Assembly: GCF_937958535.1 (NCBI RefSeq)
Contig: NZ_CALGNQ010000013.1
Span: 1 to 14,911, forward strand
Reading direction: 5' to 3'
DNA length: 14,911 nucleotides
Source: an uncultured Georgenia sp.
GTDB lineage: Bacteria > Actinomycetota > Actinomycetes > Actinomycetales > Actinomycetaceae
The position numbers were made by a program, and so were the translations under genes. Below, one piece after another: positions 6,708-13,916 of the stretch (positions are counted from its first letter, which is position 1; each line of letters begins with the position of its first letter). Under the pieces are notes generated by a model that was not told the origin of the DNA, did not search any database, and was given only the letters and a program-made list of their open reading frames with translations.

Positions 6708-7967
6708 ATGCGTCGAAGCATCGTGATCACCGCGGCCGCCGCGTTGACCCTCGGCCTGGCCGCCTGCGGCGGTGACGCCTCCGAGGAAGCGGACACCGCC
6801 GCCCCCGAGGAGACCACCGGCGGAGCCGCGGAGGAGACGAGCGAGCCCGCGGGCGACGGCGGCACGCTCACCATCTGGGTGGACGACACCCGGGAGGACG
6901 CCGTGCGCGCCGCCGCCGAGACCTTCGAGGCCGAGACCGGCGCCACCGTCGAGCTCGTCCAGAAGAACTACGACGACATCCGGCCCGACTTCCTCGCCCA
7001 GGTCCCCACGGGCGAGGGCCCCGACATCACCGTCGGCGCCCACGACTGGCTCGGGGAGTTCACCGCCAACGGGGTCGTCGCGCCGATCGAGCTGGGGGAC
7101 GTGGCCGCCGACTTCGAGGACGTGGCGCTGGAGGCCTTCACCTACGAGGGCCAGGTATACGGCCTGCCGTACGCGATCGAGAACATCGCCCTGTACCGCA
7201 ACACCGAGCTCGTGGACCAGACCCCCGCGACCTTCGACGAGATGATCGCCGCCGGCGAGGCCTCGGGTGCCGAGTACCCGTTCCTCATCCAGATCACCGA
7301 GAACGGCGACCCCTACACCATGTACCCGTTCCAGACGTCATTCGGGGCGCCGGTCTTCGAGACCAACGAGGACGGCAGCTACACCGCCGAGCTCGCCATG
7401 GGCGGGGAGGCCGGCACCGCCTTCGCCCAGTGGCTCGCCGAGCAGGGGGCCGCAGGCAACCTCAACACCTCCTGGGAGTACGACATCGTCGTGGAGGCCT
7501 TCGCCAACGGCGAGGCGGCCTTCCTCGTCGGCGGCCCGTGGATGCTCGGGGAGTTCGGTGATGTCGAGCTCGCCGTCGACCCGATCCCGTCGGCGGGCGG
7601 TGAGCCCGCCCAGCCGTTCACCGGCGTGCAGGGCTTCTACGTCAGCGCGCAGAGCCAGAACGCGCTGCTCGCCACCGACTTCCTCGTCAACTACATGGCC
7701 ACCGAGGAGGCCCAGATCGCGCTCTACGAGGCCGGTGACCGCACCCCGGCGCTGACCTCGGCGGCGGACGTCGTCTCCGAGGACCCGATCGCCGCGGGCT
7801 TCCGCGAGGTCGGTGCCGACGCCGTGCCAATGCCCTCCATCCCCGAGATGGGCGAGGTGTGGAACTTCTGGGGCGTCACCGAGGCGCAGATCATCAGCGG
7901 AGCCGTCGACCCGGTCGACGGCTGGGAGAAGATGATCGCCGACATCGAGGCCGCGATCGGCGGCTGA
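6708..7967 (+). CDS. malE: Maltose/maltodextrin-binding lipoprotein (MalE-like)
   Basis: Extracytoplasmic substrate-binding protein of a carbohydrate (CUT1) ABC importer, 419 residues. The N terminus MRRSIVITAAAALTLGLAAC is a lipoprotein signal peptide with lipobox LAAC and lipidated Cys20. A Glu/Thr/Ala-rich linker follows to about residue 45. The mature domain then has MalE features: GGTLTIWVDD, GPDITVGAHDWLGEFTANG, VYGLPYAIENIALYRN, AFLVGGPWMLGEF, and a C-terminal WNFWGVTEAQIISG. ATG at 6708 has GGAG nine bases upstream and gives a proper signal peptide; the frame is open further upstream but unsupported. It is the first gene of malEFG. Maltodextrin specificity is inferred from the adjacent MalF P2-like domain and glucosidase; another alpha-glucoside such as trehalose cannot be excluded. 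Confidence 0.9.
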   Translation: MRRSIVITAAAALTLGLAACGGDASEEADTAAPEETTGGAAEETSEPAGDGGTLTIWVDDTREDAVRAAAETFEAETGATVELVQKNYDDIRPDFLAQVPTGEGPDITVGAHDWLGEFTANGVVAPIELGDVAADFEDVALEAFTYEGQVYGLPYAIENIALYRNTELVDQTPATFDEMIAAGEASGAEYPFLIQITENGDPYTMYPFQTSFGAPVFETNEDGSYTAELAMGGEAGTAFAQWLAEQGAAGNLNTSWEYDIVVEAFANGEAAFLVGGPWMLGEFGDVELAVDPIPSAGGEPAQPFTGVQGFYVSAQSQNALLATDFLVNYMATEEAQIALYEAGDRTPALTSAADVVSEDPIAAGFREVGADAVPMPSIPEMGEVWNFWGVTEAQIISGAVDPVDGWEKMIADIEAAIGG

Positions 7968-7974
7968 CCCTCCG

Positions 7975-8008
7975 GGTGTGGCACGTCCGGCCCCGGGCGT
8001 GCCACACC
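7975..8008 (+). promoter_or_regulatory. malE-malF intercistronic stem-loop
   Basis: GGTGTGGCACG (7975-7985) pairs perfectly with CGTGCCACACC (7998-8008). The stem continues inward by one wobble and three GC pairs to a 4-nt loop, about 15 bp in total. It begins 8 nt after the malE stop and ends 36 nt before the malF ribosome binding site. There is no T-tract. The likely role is partial termination or protection of malE mRNA from 3' decay, giving more binding protein than permease. That is the known role of the malE-malF intergenic repeat hairpins in Escherichia coli. Confidence 0.7.
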
Positions 8009-8056
8009 TGCTCCCGGCGGCGCCGCCGCCACCGCTCCACCCCCGGAAGGTCCGTG

Positions 8057-9676
8057 ATGTCCCAACCCCAGGTCCCCCAGCTGTCGACCGCCGACGGCGA
8101 CACGACGCGGATGTCGCCCCGCCGGCTGCGCACCCCGCACGCCAGGACGTACACGCCGGGCTTCTTCATCAAGGTCGCCCTCATGGCGCTCGTCAACGCG
8201 CTGGGCGTGTACGTCGTCATCCAGGCCTGGGGTGCCGAGTCCTGGGGCGTGCTCGCCTTCATGGTCGCCGCGCTCGTCGTGGCCGACTACGTCTACTTCT
8301 CCCGGCGCACGGTGCCGATGAAGTACATCCTGCCCGGGCTGTTCTTCCTCCTCGCCTACCAGATCTTCACCGTCGCCTACACCGGCTACGTCGCCTTCAC
8401 CAACTACGGCGAGGGCCACAACTCGACCAAGGAGCACGCGATCGAGGCGTTGCTCGTCCAGAACGAGCAGCGGGTGGAGGGCTCGAGCAGCTACCCGCTC
8501 ACCGTCGTGGAGCGCGACGGCGAGCTCGGCTTCGCCATCCTCGACGACGGCGTGGTCCGCGTCGGCACGGCCACGGAGCCGCTGCGCGAGGTGGGCGACG
8601 CCGTCGTGGAGGACGAGCGCATCACCCGGGTGCCCGGTTTCGAGGTCCTGGACCGGCAGGCGGTCCTCGGGCGGCAGGCCGAGGTCGTCGGGCTGCGCGT
8701 GCCGGTCTCCGACGACGCCGAGCAGGGCTCCGTCCGCACCCAGGACGCCCGCAGCGGCTACGTCTACCGGTCCGTCCTCGAGTACGACGAGGACGCCGAC
8801 ACGATGACCGACCGCGACACCGGCGTCGTCTACCGTCCCAACGACCAGGGCCAGTTCGAGGCCCCGGACGGCTCCACGCTCAACGTCGGCTGGCGCGTGC
8901 CGGTCGGCTTCGACAACTTCACCACCGCCTTCGCCGACTCCCGGTACGCCGAGCCCTTCCTCAAGGTGCTCGTGTGGACCTTCGCCTTCGCGATCCTGTC
9001 CGTCGGGCTGACCTTCTTCCTCGGGCTGTTCCTCGCCATCGTCCTCAACGACGAGCGGGTGCGCGGCCGGAAGCTGCTCCGGGCGCTGCTCATCCTGCCC
9101 TACGCCTTCCCGCCGTTCATGTCCTTCCTGCTCTGGCGCGGCCTGCTCAACACCGACTTCGGGTTCATCAACGAGGTGCTCCTCGGCGGCGCCGGCGTGC
9201 CCTGGCTCACCAACGAGTGGCTGGCGCGCGCCGCGGTGCTCGGCGTCCAGCTGTGGGTCGGCTTCCCCTACATGTTCCTCATCACCACCGGTGCGCTGCA
9301 GTCGATCCCGGGCGACGTGGTCGAGGCGGCGAAGATCGACGGCGCGGGCCGCTTCCGCATCTGGCGCTCGATCACCCTGCCGCTGCTCCTCATCGCCGTC
9401 GCGCCGCTGCTCATCTCCTCCTTCGCGTTCAACTTCAACAACTTCAACGCGATCGAGATGATCACCGAGGGCGGCCCCCGGTTCGCCGACACCTCGGCCC
9501 CGGTGGGCGCCACCGACATCCTCATCACGATGGTGTACTCGATCTCCGGCCTGGACGGCCGGGCGGCGACGAACTACGGCCTGGCCTCGGCGCTCTCGCT
9601 CGTCATCTTCCTCATCGTCGCCACCATCTCGGTCATCACCTTCCGCCGCACCCAGGCCCTGGAGGACATCAACTGA
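8057..9676 (+). CDS. malF: Maltose ABC transporter permease MalF-like
   Basis: Inner-membrane permease of the maltodextrin importer, 539 residues. Three membrane spans (about 36-58, 62-81, 91-114) precede a large extracytoplasmic domain of roughly 170 residues (about 116-290), comparable in position to the P2 domain of E. coli MalF. Five more spans follow (about 302-330, 343-364, 390-413, 436-458, 508-529), giving the 8-span MalF topology. The ATPase-contacting EAA loop is EAAKIDGAGRFRIWRSITLP (423-442). ATG at 8057 has GGAAGG six bases upstream; the adjacent GTG at 8054 is a less likely start. It is separated from malG by one base. A MalK-type ATPase is not encoded in the window. Confidence 0.93.
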   Translation: MSQPQVPQLSTADGDTTRMSPRRLRTPHARTYTPGFFIKVALMALVNALGVYVVIQAWGAESWGVLAFMVAALVVADYVYFSRRTVPMKYILPGLFFLLAYQIFTVAYTGYVAFTNYGEGHNSTKEHAIEALLVQNEQRVEGSSSYPLTVVERDGELGFAILDDGVVRVGTATEPLREVGDAVVEDERITRVPGFEVLDRQAVLGRQAEVVGLRVPVSDDAEQGSVRTQDARSGYVYRSVLEYDEDADTMTDRDTGVVYRPNDQGQFEAPDGSTLNVGWRVPVGFDNFTTAFADSRYAEPFLKVLVWTFAFAILSVGLTFFLGLFLAIVLNDERVRGRKLLRALLILPYAFPPFMSFLLWRGLLNTDFGFINEVLLGGAGVPWLTNEWLARAAVLGVQLWVGFPYMFLITTGALQSIPGDVVEAAKIDGAGRFRIWRSITLPLLLIAVAPLLISSFAFNFNNFNAIEMITEGGPRFADTSAPVGATDILITMVYSISGLDGRAATNYGLASALSLVIFLIVATISVITFRRTQALEDIN

Positions 9677-9677
9677 C

Positions 9678-10574
9678 ATGGCCACCACGACCCCTCCCGC
9701 CGAGCGTGCCGGCGCGCAGCACCGGCCCGGCCGCACCCGCTGGTGGAGCGAGGTGGGCTGGCGCTACGTCGTCGGCGTGCTCGCCGTCGTCTACGCGGTC
9801 TGGCCGCTGGTCTACGTCTTCTCCGCGTCGGTGTCCGAGGGCGGCACGCTCACCGGCTCCAACCGGCTCTTCGCCGAGGTGAGCCCGAGCAACTACGCCA
9901 AGCTCGCCGACACCTACTTCTGGACCTGGCTCGGCAACACGCTCTTCATCGGGATCACGACGGCGGTCGCCACCGTGCTCATGGGCGCGGCGGCCGCCTA
10001 CGCCTTCTCCCGCTTCCGCTTCACGGGCCGGCGCGCCGGGCTCATCGCCCTGCTCGTCATCCAGATGTTCCCGCAGGTGCTCGCCTTCGTCGCCGTCTTC
10101 CTGCTGCTGCTCGTCCTGGGCGACGTCGTGCCCATCCTCGGGCTCAACTCCAAGGTCGCGCTCATCGCGGTCTACCTGGGCGGCGCGCTCGGGGTGAACA
10201 CCTTCCTCATGTACGGGTTCTTCAACACCGTGCCGAAGGAGCTCGACGAGGCCGCGAAGATCGACGGCGCCACCCACGCCCAGACCTACTGGACGATCAT
10301 CCTGCGGCTCGTCGTGCCGATCCTCGCGGTCGTCGCGCTGCTGTCCTTCATCTCCAGCTTCTCCGACTTCCTCCTGGCCAAGCTCATCCTCCAGTCCGAG
10401 GCGAACTGGACGCTGGCCGTGGGGCTGTACGGCTGGGTCTCGGACCAGCTGTCGCGCAACTGGGGCCTGTTCGCCGCCGGCGCCACGATCAGCGCGGTGC
10501 CGGTCGTCGTGCTCTTCCTCTTCCTGCAGCGCTACATCGTCTCCGGCCTCACCGCCGGGTCGGTGAAGGGCTGA
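9678..10574 (+). CDS. malG: Maltose ABC transporter permease MalG-like
   Basis: Second membrane subunit of the importer, 298 residues, with six hydrophobic spans. The first is at about 29-50, then after an extracytoplasmic loop come spans near 86-109, 119-147, 157-180, 208-230 and 264-286. The EAA loop is ELDEAAKIDGATHAQTYWTI (188-207), where the ATPase docks. The C terminus LQRYIVSGLTAGSVKG is the canonical MalG tail. ATG at 9678 begins one base after the malF stop, and GGAGG (9661-9665) inside the end of malF serves as ribosome binding site. It is the last gene of the operon. The stop is only 3 bp from that of a convergent gene, so transcripts from the two strands must overlap or end inside each other's coding sequence. 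Confidence 0.93.
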   Translation: MATTTPPAERAGAQHRPGRTRWWSEVGWRYVVGVLAVVYAVWPLVYVFSASVSEGGTLTGSNRLFAEVSPSNYAKLADTYFWTWLGNTLFIGITTAVATVLMGAAAAYAFSRFRFTGRRAGLIALLVIQMFPQVLAFVAVFLLLLVLGDVVPILGLNSKVALIAVYLGGALGVNTFLMYGFFNTVPKELDEAAKIDGATHAQTYWTIILRLVVPILAVVALLSFISSFSDFLLAKLILQSEANWTLAVGLYGWVSDQLSRNWGLFAAGATISAVPVVVLFLFLQRYIVSGLTAGSVKG

Positions 10575-10577
10575 AGC

Positions 10578-11777
10578 TCAGCGGCGGGCGCGCGGGTCGG
10601 GCTGCGGGGCCTGCGGCTCCAGCCACAGCCACGCCGCGGTGCGCGGCGGCAGCAGGGGCACGCCGGCGAGGCCGGAGCGCAGGGGGCCGGAGGTGAGGAC
10701 CACCTCGGGCTCCGCGGGCAGCGGCACGTCGTCGCTGCCGACGTTGGCCACCACGAGGATCTCCCCGCTGAGGAAGGCCAGGACGTCCTCGGGGACGGGG
10801 CCGACCATCTCGTCCACCCGGGCGAGCGGCGCCAGCCCGAGCCGGTGGTCGGTGCGCAGCCGCAGGGCGGCCCGGATCGTCTCGAAGTGGGAGCCGCCCA
10901 CGCCGCGCTGCTCGGCCAGGAGCGCGGTCCGCCGGCTCGTGCGCTCCGGTTCCGGGTCCGGTGAGGTCTTCACCGGCAGCCCCAGCTCGATCCCCTGCCG
11001 CAGGTACACCGCGCCGGGCATGGCGAGCACGACGAGCGCCCCGACCAGTGCCATCTCCGGCGACCCGGCCTCGGTGACGTCCGGCACCAGCCAGGCGCCG
11101 GTGGTGCCCAGGGCGTCGCGGATGCGCAGGCTGTCGGTCACCGCCTCGACGACGCGGGCCGGGTCGGTGAGGTCGAGCAGCTCGGCGTCGACGAGGTGGT
11201 GGAGCCAGTCCTCGTGGAGCATCTCCGCGGCACGCTCCTGGACGGCGGGGGTGAGGCGCGAGGAGAGGATCGGGTCCTCGTCCCGCGCGTGCTCGGCGAG
11301 CAGCGCGTGGAGCTCGCGGTAGCGCGCGTGGGAGATCGGTTCCTCCTCGGTGACCGGGCCGAGGTCGAGGCCGTCGGCGCCGCGGCTGAGCCAGTAGCGG
11401 GCGCACGCCTCGTCGCGGGGGTCGGTCGGGTCGATCCGCAGGATGACCCGCAGGCCGGTGCGGTGGGCCCGGACGAGGAGTTCGGCGACGGCGTCGATCA
11501 CCTCGGCGGGGGCCTCGTTCGGCAGCGGGGGACACCCGAGGCGGATCGCCTGGACGCCGAGACGGGAGACCCAGCGCAGCTGCTCGCGCCGGTCGGCCAC
11601 GTCCGCGCTGGTGGACACGGCCCCGAGCAGCGGCGGTTCGTTGACGTAGACGACGGCCGAGCGCCACCACTCCTGCGTGCCGCGCGGGGCACGGTGGAGC
11701 AGCCGCGTGGTCACGGTGCCCACCGGCGCCACGACCTGCTCGGGAGGGGTGGCTGCGGCGTCGGACATGCCGACCAT
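10578..11777 (-). CDS. Catalytically degenerate GH13-like protein
   Basis: A 399-residue protein alignable by eye with the GH13 enzyme of this locus, but shorter and stripped of catalytic residues. EWWRSAVVY (36-44) matches DWWRTAVIY, and RTGLRVILRIDPTDP (106-120) replaces the DxVPNHT region. SRGADGLDLGP (131-141) stands where LDRGVDGFRVDVA carries nucleophile and Arg; both are lost. No AE acid/base motif is seen (ILSSRLTP at 170-177), and the LSNHD motif is replaced by WLVPDVTE. By contrast AMPGAVYLRQGIELGLP (252-268) and the C-terminal beta domain (VVLTSGPL) are well kept. The frame is intact, so this reads as a pseudoenzyme, not a decayed gene. ATG at 11777 has AGGTG about 6 nt upstream. 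Possible roles are carbohydrate binding or a scaffold; none is proven. Confidence 0.8.
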   Translation of the reverse strand: MVGMSDAAATPPEQVVAPVGTVTTRLLHRAPRGTQEWWRSAVVYVNEPPLLGAVSTSADVADRREQLRWVSRLGVQAIRLGCPPLPNEAPAEVIDAVAELLVRAHRTGLRVILRIDPTDPRDEACARYWLSRGADGLDLGPVTEEEPISHARYRELHALLAEHARDEDPILSSRLTPAVQERAAEMLHEDWLHHLVDAELLDLTDPARVVEAVTDSLRIRDALGTTGAWLVPDVTEAGSPEMALVGALVVLAMPGAVYLRQGIELGLPVKTSPDPEPERTSRRTALLAEQRGVGGSHFETIRAALRLRTDHRLGLAPLARVDEMVGPVPEDVLAFLSGEILVVANVGSDDVPLPAEPEVVLTSGPLRSGLAGVPLLPPRTAAWLWLEPQAPQPDPRARR

Positions 11778-11860
11778 TGTGGCACCTGCGGGTGGGCGCG
11801 CTCGTCGATCGAGGGCCGAGGACCGAATGCCCCGACCGCGGGTACCGACGGTGAGGCGAG

Positions 11861-11890
11861 GTGACACCCCGATACCCCAGGGGGTATAGT
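11861..11890 (+). promoter_or_regulatory. Sigma-70-type leaderless promoter of the sulfur operon
   Basis: GTGACA (11861-11866) and TATAGT (11885-11890) are separated by 18 bp. The start codon ATG is at 11898, 7 nt after the -10, so transcription would begin at or next to the A of ATG. There is no properly spaced ribosome binding site. The -10 overlaps the right arm of the CstR-type operator. Confidence 0.7.
11872..11887. promoter_or_regulatory. CstR/CsoR-type operator 1
   Basis: ATACCCCAGGGGGTAT is a perfect dyad with 7-bp arms (ATACCCC/GGGGTAT) around AG. It matches the general CsoR/CstR operator pattern of an AT-flanked C-tract facing a G-tract. It covers the -10 of the promoter, so a bound repressor would block RNA polymerase. 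A second copy lies at 13877 and a CstR-type gene at 14324. Confidence 0.82.
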
Positions 11891-11897
11891 CGGGGTC

Positions 11898-13700
11898 ATG
11901 ACCCCAGCACCCACCACCCCCGACCCGTCGGCCGACGCCGCCGCGAGCGGCACCCACCCCCGCCCGCACGACGGCGCGGTGGCACCCGCCGGCGCGGCAC
12001 CCCGGAGCATCGTCGTCGTCGGTGGTGTCGCGGGCGGGATGAGCGCCGCCGCCCGCGCCCGGCGGCTGGACGAGCACGCCCGGATCGTCGTGCTCGAGCA
12101 GGGGGAGTACGTCAGCTTCGCCAACTGTGGCCTGCCCTACCACCTGTCCGGGGAGATCGAGCAGCGGGAGGCGCTCCTGCTCCACACCCCGGAGTCGCTG
12201 GCCCGCACGCTCCGCCTCGACGTGCGCACCCGCCACCGGGTGACCGCGATCGACCGCGTGCGGCGCGAGGTGAGCGTCGTCGGTCCCGAGGGCCCCTACC
12301 GGCTCGGCTACGACGCCCTGCTCCTCGCCCCCGGCGCCGAGCCGGTCGTCCCGCCGATCGACGGGCTCGACCACCCCGCCGTCCACTCCCTGCGCACCGT
12401 GCCCGACCTGGACGCCCTCCAGGCCGCTGTCGGCGAGCTCCTCCGGAACCGCCCCGACGGGGGCGAGGCCCCACGGGCCGTCGTCGTCGGTGCGGGCTTC
12501 ATCGGCCTGGAGGCGGTCGAGGCGCTCGTCACCCGCGGCCTGCACGTCGACCTCGTCGAGCTCGCCGACCACGTCCTGCCCCCGCTCGACCCCGAGCTCG
12601 CCCCGCTCCTCGCCGAGGAGCTGGCGGCCCACGGCGTCGGCCTGCACACCGGCGTCTCCGCCACCGCCGTCACCGGCGCTCCGCACGGGCCGGTGACCGT
12701 CACCCTGTCCGACGGCACCGTGCTGCCCGCTCACCTCGTCGTGGTCAACGTCGGCGTCCGGCCGGCGAGCGGCCTCGCCGCGGCCGCCGGCCTCGAGCTG
12801 GGCGCCCGCGGTGCCATCCGCGTCGACGCCGACCAGCGCACCTCCGACCCGCACATCTGGGCGGTGGGCGACGCCGTCGAGGTCCGCCAGGCCGTCACCG
12901 GCGCCCTCGGCACCGTCCCGCTCGCCGGACCCGCCAACCGGCAGGGCCGACGCGCCGCCGACTCCATGTGCGGCCACCGGACCACCCCGCAGCAGCCCGT
13001 CCTCGGTACGGCGATCGTCCGCGTCTTCGGGCTCACCGCCGCAGTCACCGGCGCGAGCCAGGCGGCGCTGCGCTCCGCGGGTATCACCCACGAGGTCGTC
13101 CACATCCACCCCAGCCACCACGCCGGGTACTTCCCGGGCGCTGAGCAGATCCACCTCGTCGCGAGCTTCGCCCCCGACGGCCGGCTGCTCGGCGCGCAGG
13201 CGGTGGGCCGTGCCGGGGTGGACAAGCGGATCGACGTCCTGGCCACCGCGCTGCGAGCCGGGATGACCGCGGACGACCTCGCCGAGCTCGAGCTCGCCTA
13301 CGCCCCGCCCTACGGCTCGGCCAAGGACCCGGTGAACATGCTCGGCTTCGTCGCCCAGAACGTCCTCGACGGCACCATGCCGCAGTGGCAGGCAGGGGAG
13401 CTCGACGACGTCCGCGCCCACGCCCTCGTCCTGGACGTGCGCTCGCCGGAGGAGTACGCGGCCGGCCACCTCGAGGGCGCCCTCCTGGTCCCGCACACCG
13501 AGCTACGCGACCGCATCGCGGAGATCCGGGCCGCCGCGGCCGGCCGCCCCGTCGCCGTCCACTGCGCCAGCGGCGTGCGCTCCTACCTCGCCACCCGCAT
13601 CCTGCGGGGTGAGGGCATCGACGCCCGTAACCTGTCCGGCGGCTGGCTCACCCTCACGGCCCTGCGGCCCGACGCCGTCGCCCAGCCCGTCACCGTCTGA
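11898..13700 (+). CDS. CoA-disulfide/persulfide reductase-rhodanese fusion
   Basis: A 600-residue FAD- and NAD(P)H-dependent reductase of the CoADR-RHD/Npsr type, acting in the cytoplasm on CoA disulfide, CoA persulfide or polysulfide. Features in order: a Pro/Ala-rich tail (1-35) not expected in the family; FAD motif VVVGGVAGGMSAA (39-51); single active-site Cys77 in YVSFANCGLPYHL; NAD(P)H motif VVVGAGFIGLEAVEAL (195-210); second FAD motif IWAVGDAVEV near 320; dimer domain with HAGYFPGA and YAPPYGSAKDPVNMLGF; then a rhodanese domain (about 500-595) with DVRSPEEY and active loop CASGVRS, Cys556. Both sulfur-handling cysteines are intact. The start ATG fits a leaderless promoter repressed through operator 1. 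Enterococcal CstR controls a homologous CoA-persulfide reductase, which agrees with this context. Confidence 0.92.
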   Translation: MTPAPTTPDPSADAAASGTHPRPHDGAVAPAGAAPRSIVVVGGVAGGMSAAARARRLDEHARIVVLEQGEYVSFANCGLPYHLSGEIEQREALLLHTPESLARTLRLDVRTRHRVTAIDRVRREVSVVGPEGPYRLGYDALLLAPGAEPVVPPIDGLDHPAVHSLRTVPDLDALQAAVGELLRNRPDGGEAPRAVVVGAGFIGLEAVEALVTRGLHVDLVELADHVLPPLDPELAPLLAEELAAHGVGLHTGVSATAVTGAPHGPVTVTLSDGTVLPAHLVVVNVGVRPASGLAAAAGLELGARGAIRVDADQRTSDPHIWAVGDAVEVRQAVTGALGTVPLAGPANRQGRRAADSMCGHRTTPQQPVLGTAIVRVFGLTAAVTGASQAALRSAGITHEVVHIHPSHHAGYFPGAEQIHLVASFAPDGRLLGAQAVGRAGVDKRIDVLATALRAGMTADDLAELELAYAPPYGSAKDPVNMLGFVAQNVLDGTMPQWQAGELDDVRAHALVLDVRSPEEYAAGHLEGALLVPHTELRDRIAEIRAAAAGRPVAVHCASGVRSYLATRILRGEGIDARNLSGGWLTLTALRPDAVAQPVTV

Positions 13701-13726
13701 CCCCCACACACCGAAGGAGAACCACC

Positions 13727-13843
13727 ATGTGCAGTCCCATCCGTTGCGCCACCTGCGGCAAGGTCACCTGGACCGGCTGCGGCCAGCACGTCGAGGAGGC
13801 CCTGGCCGGCGTCGAGCCGTCGGCCAGGTGCACCTGCCGCTGA
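13727..13843 (+). CDS. Cys-rich 38-residue microprotein
   Basis: A short gene with a good ribosome binding site (AGGAGA about 7 nt before ATG), 26 nt after the reductase stop. The 38-residue product begins MCSPIRCATCGKVTWTGCGQ and ends CTCR. Six cysteines (2, 7, 10, 18, 35, 37) plus His21 include a CxxC knuckle and a C-terminal CxC. This could be a small zinc site or a thiol carrier. It resembles a family of tiny uncharacterised proteins beginning MCxPxxCxxCGKxTWxGCG that I recall from actinobacteria, without known function. Codon use matches the neighbours. Position between persulfide reductase and thioredoxin under CstR-type control suggests a role in reactive sulfur or metal handling. That role is inference. 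Confidence 0.8.
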   Translation: MCSPIRCATCGKVTWTGCGQHVEEALAGVEPSARCTCR

Positions 13844-13876
13844 CCCGGGAATACCGGACCACCGGCCGGCGCTGAC

Positions 13877-13892
13877 ATACCCGTAGGGGTAT
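13877..13892. promoter_or_regulatory. CstR/CsoR-type operator 2
   Basis: ATACCCGTAGGGGTAT is a second copy of the operator, with 6-bp perfect arms ATACCC/GGGTAT and identical 16-bp length to operator 1. It lies 24 bp before the thioredoxin start. A weak -10-like TATTCG (13890-13895) overlaps its right edge, as TATAGT does at operator 1, but I see no matching -35. It implies an internal, separately repressed promoter for trx-cstR. Confidence 0.78.
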
Positions 13893-13916
13893 TCGCCACG
13901 TGACAGGAGGAACCAC

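Noticed and set aside
7724..9736. Long - strand open frame opposite malE and malF
   Set aside because: Its translation is Gly/Asp/Glu/His-rich antisense of well-supported MalE and MalF genes.
10578..11777. Decayed pseudogene of the GH13 enzyme
   Set aside because: The frame is uninterrupted over 399 codons, with a usable ribosome binding site and well-conserved C-terminal segments. Loss is concentrated at catalytic sites, which favours a maintained pseudoenzyme.
11795..11830. Distant copy of the 56-bp repeat upstream of the pseudo-GH13 gene
   Set aside because: Only a short CGAGGGCCGA core is shared. The flanks do not align, so chance in GC-rich DNA is likely.
10578..13496. Single very long - strand reading frame reaching across the sulfur cluster
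   Set aside because: Upstream of 11777 it is only the antisense of the reductase gene, with no recognisable protein motifs. High GC content suppresses stop codons.
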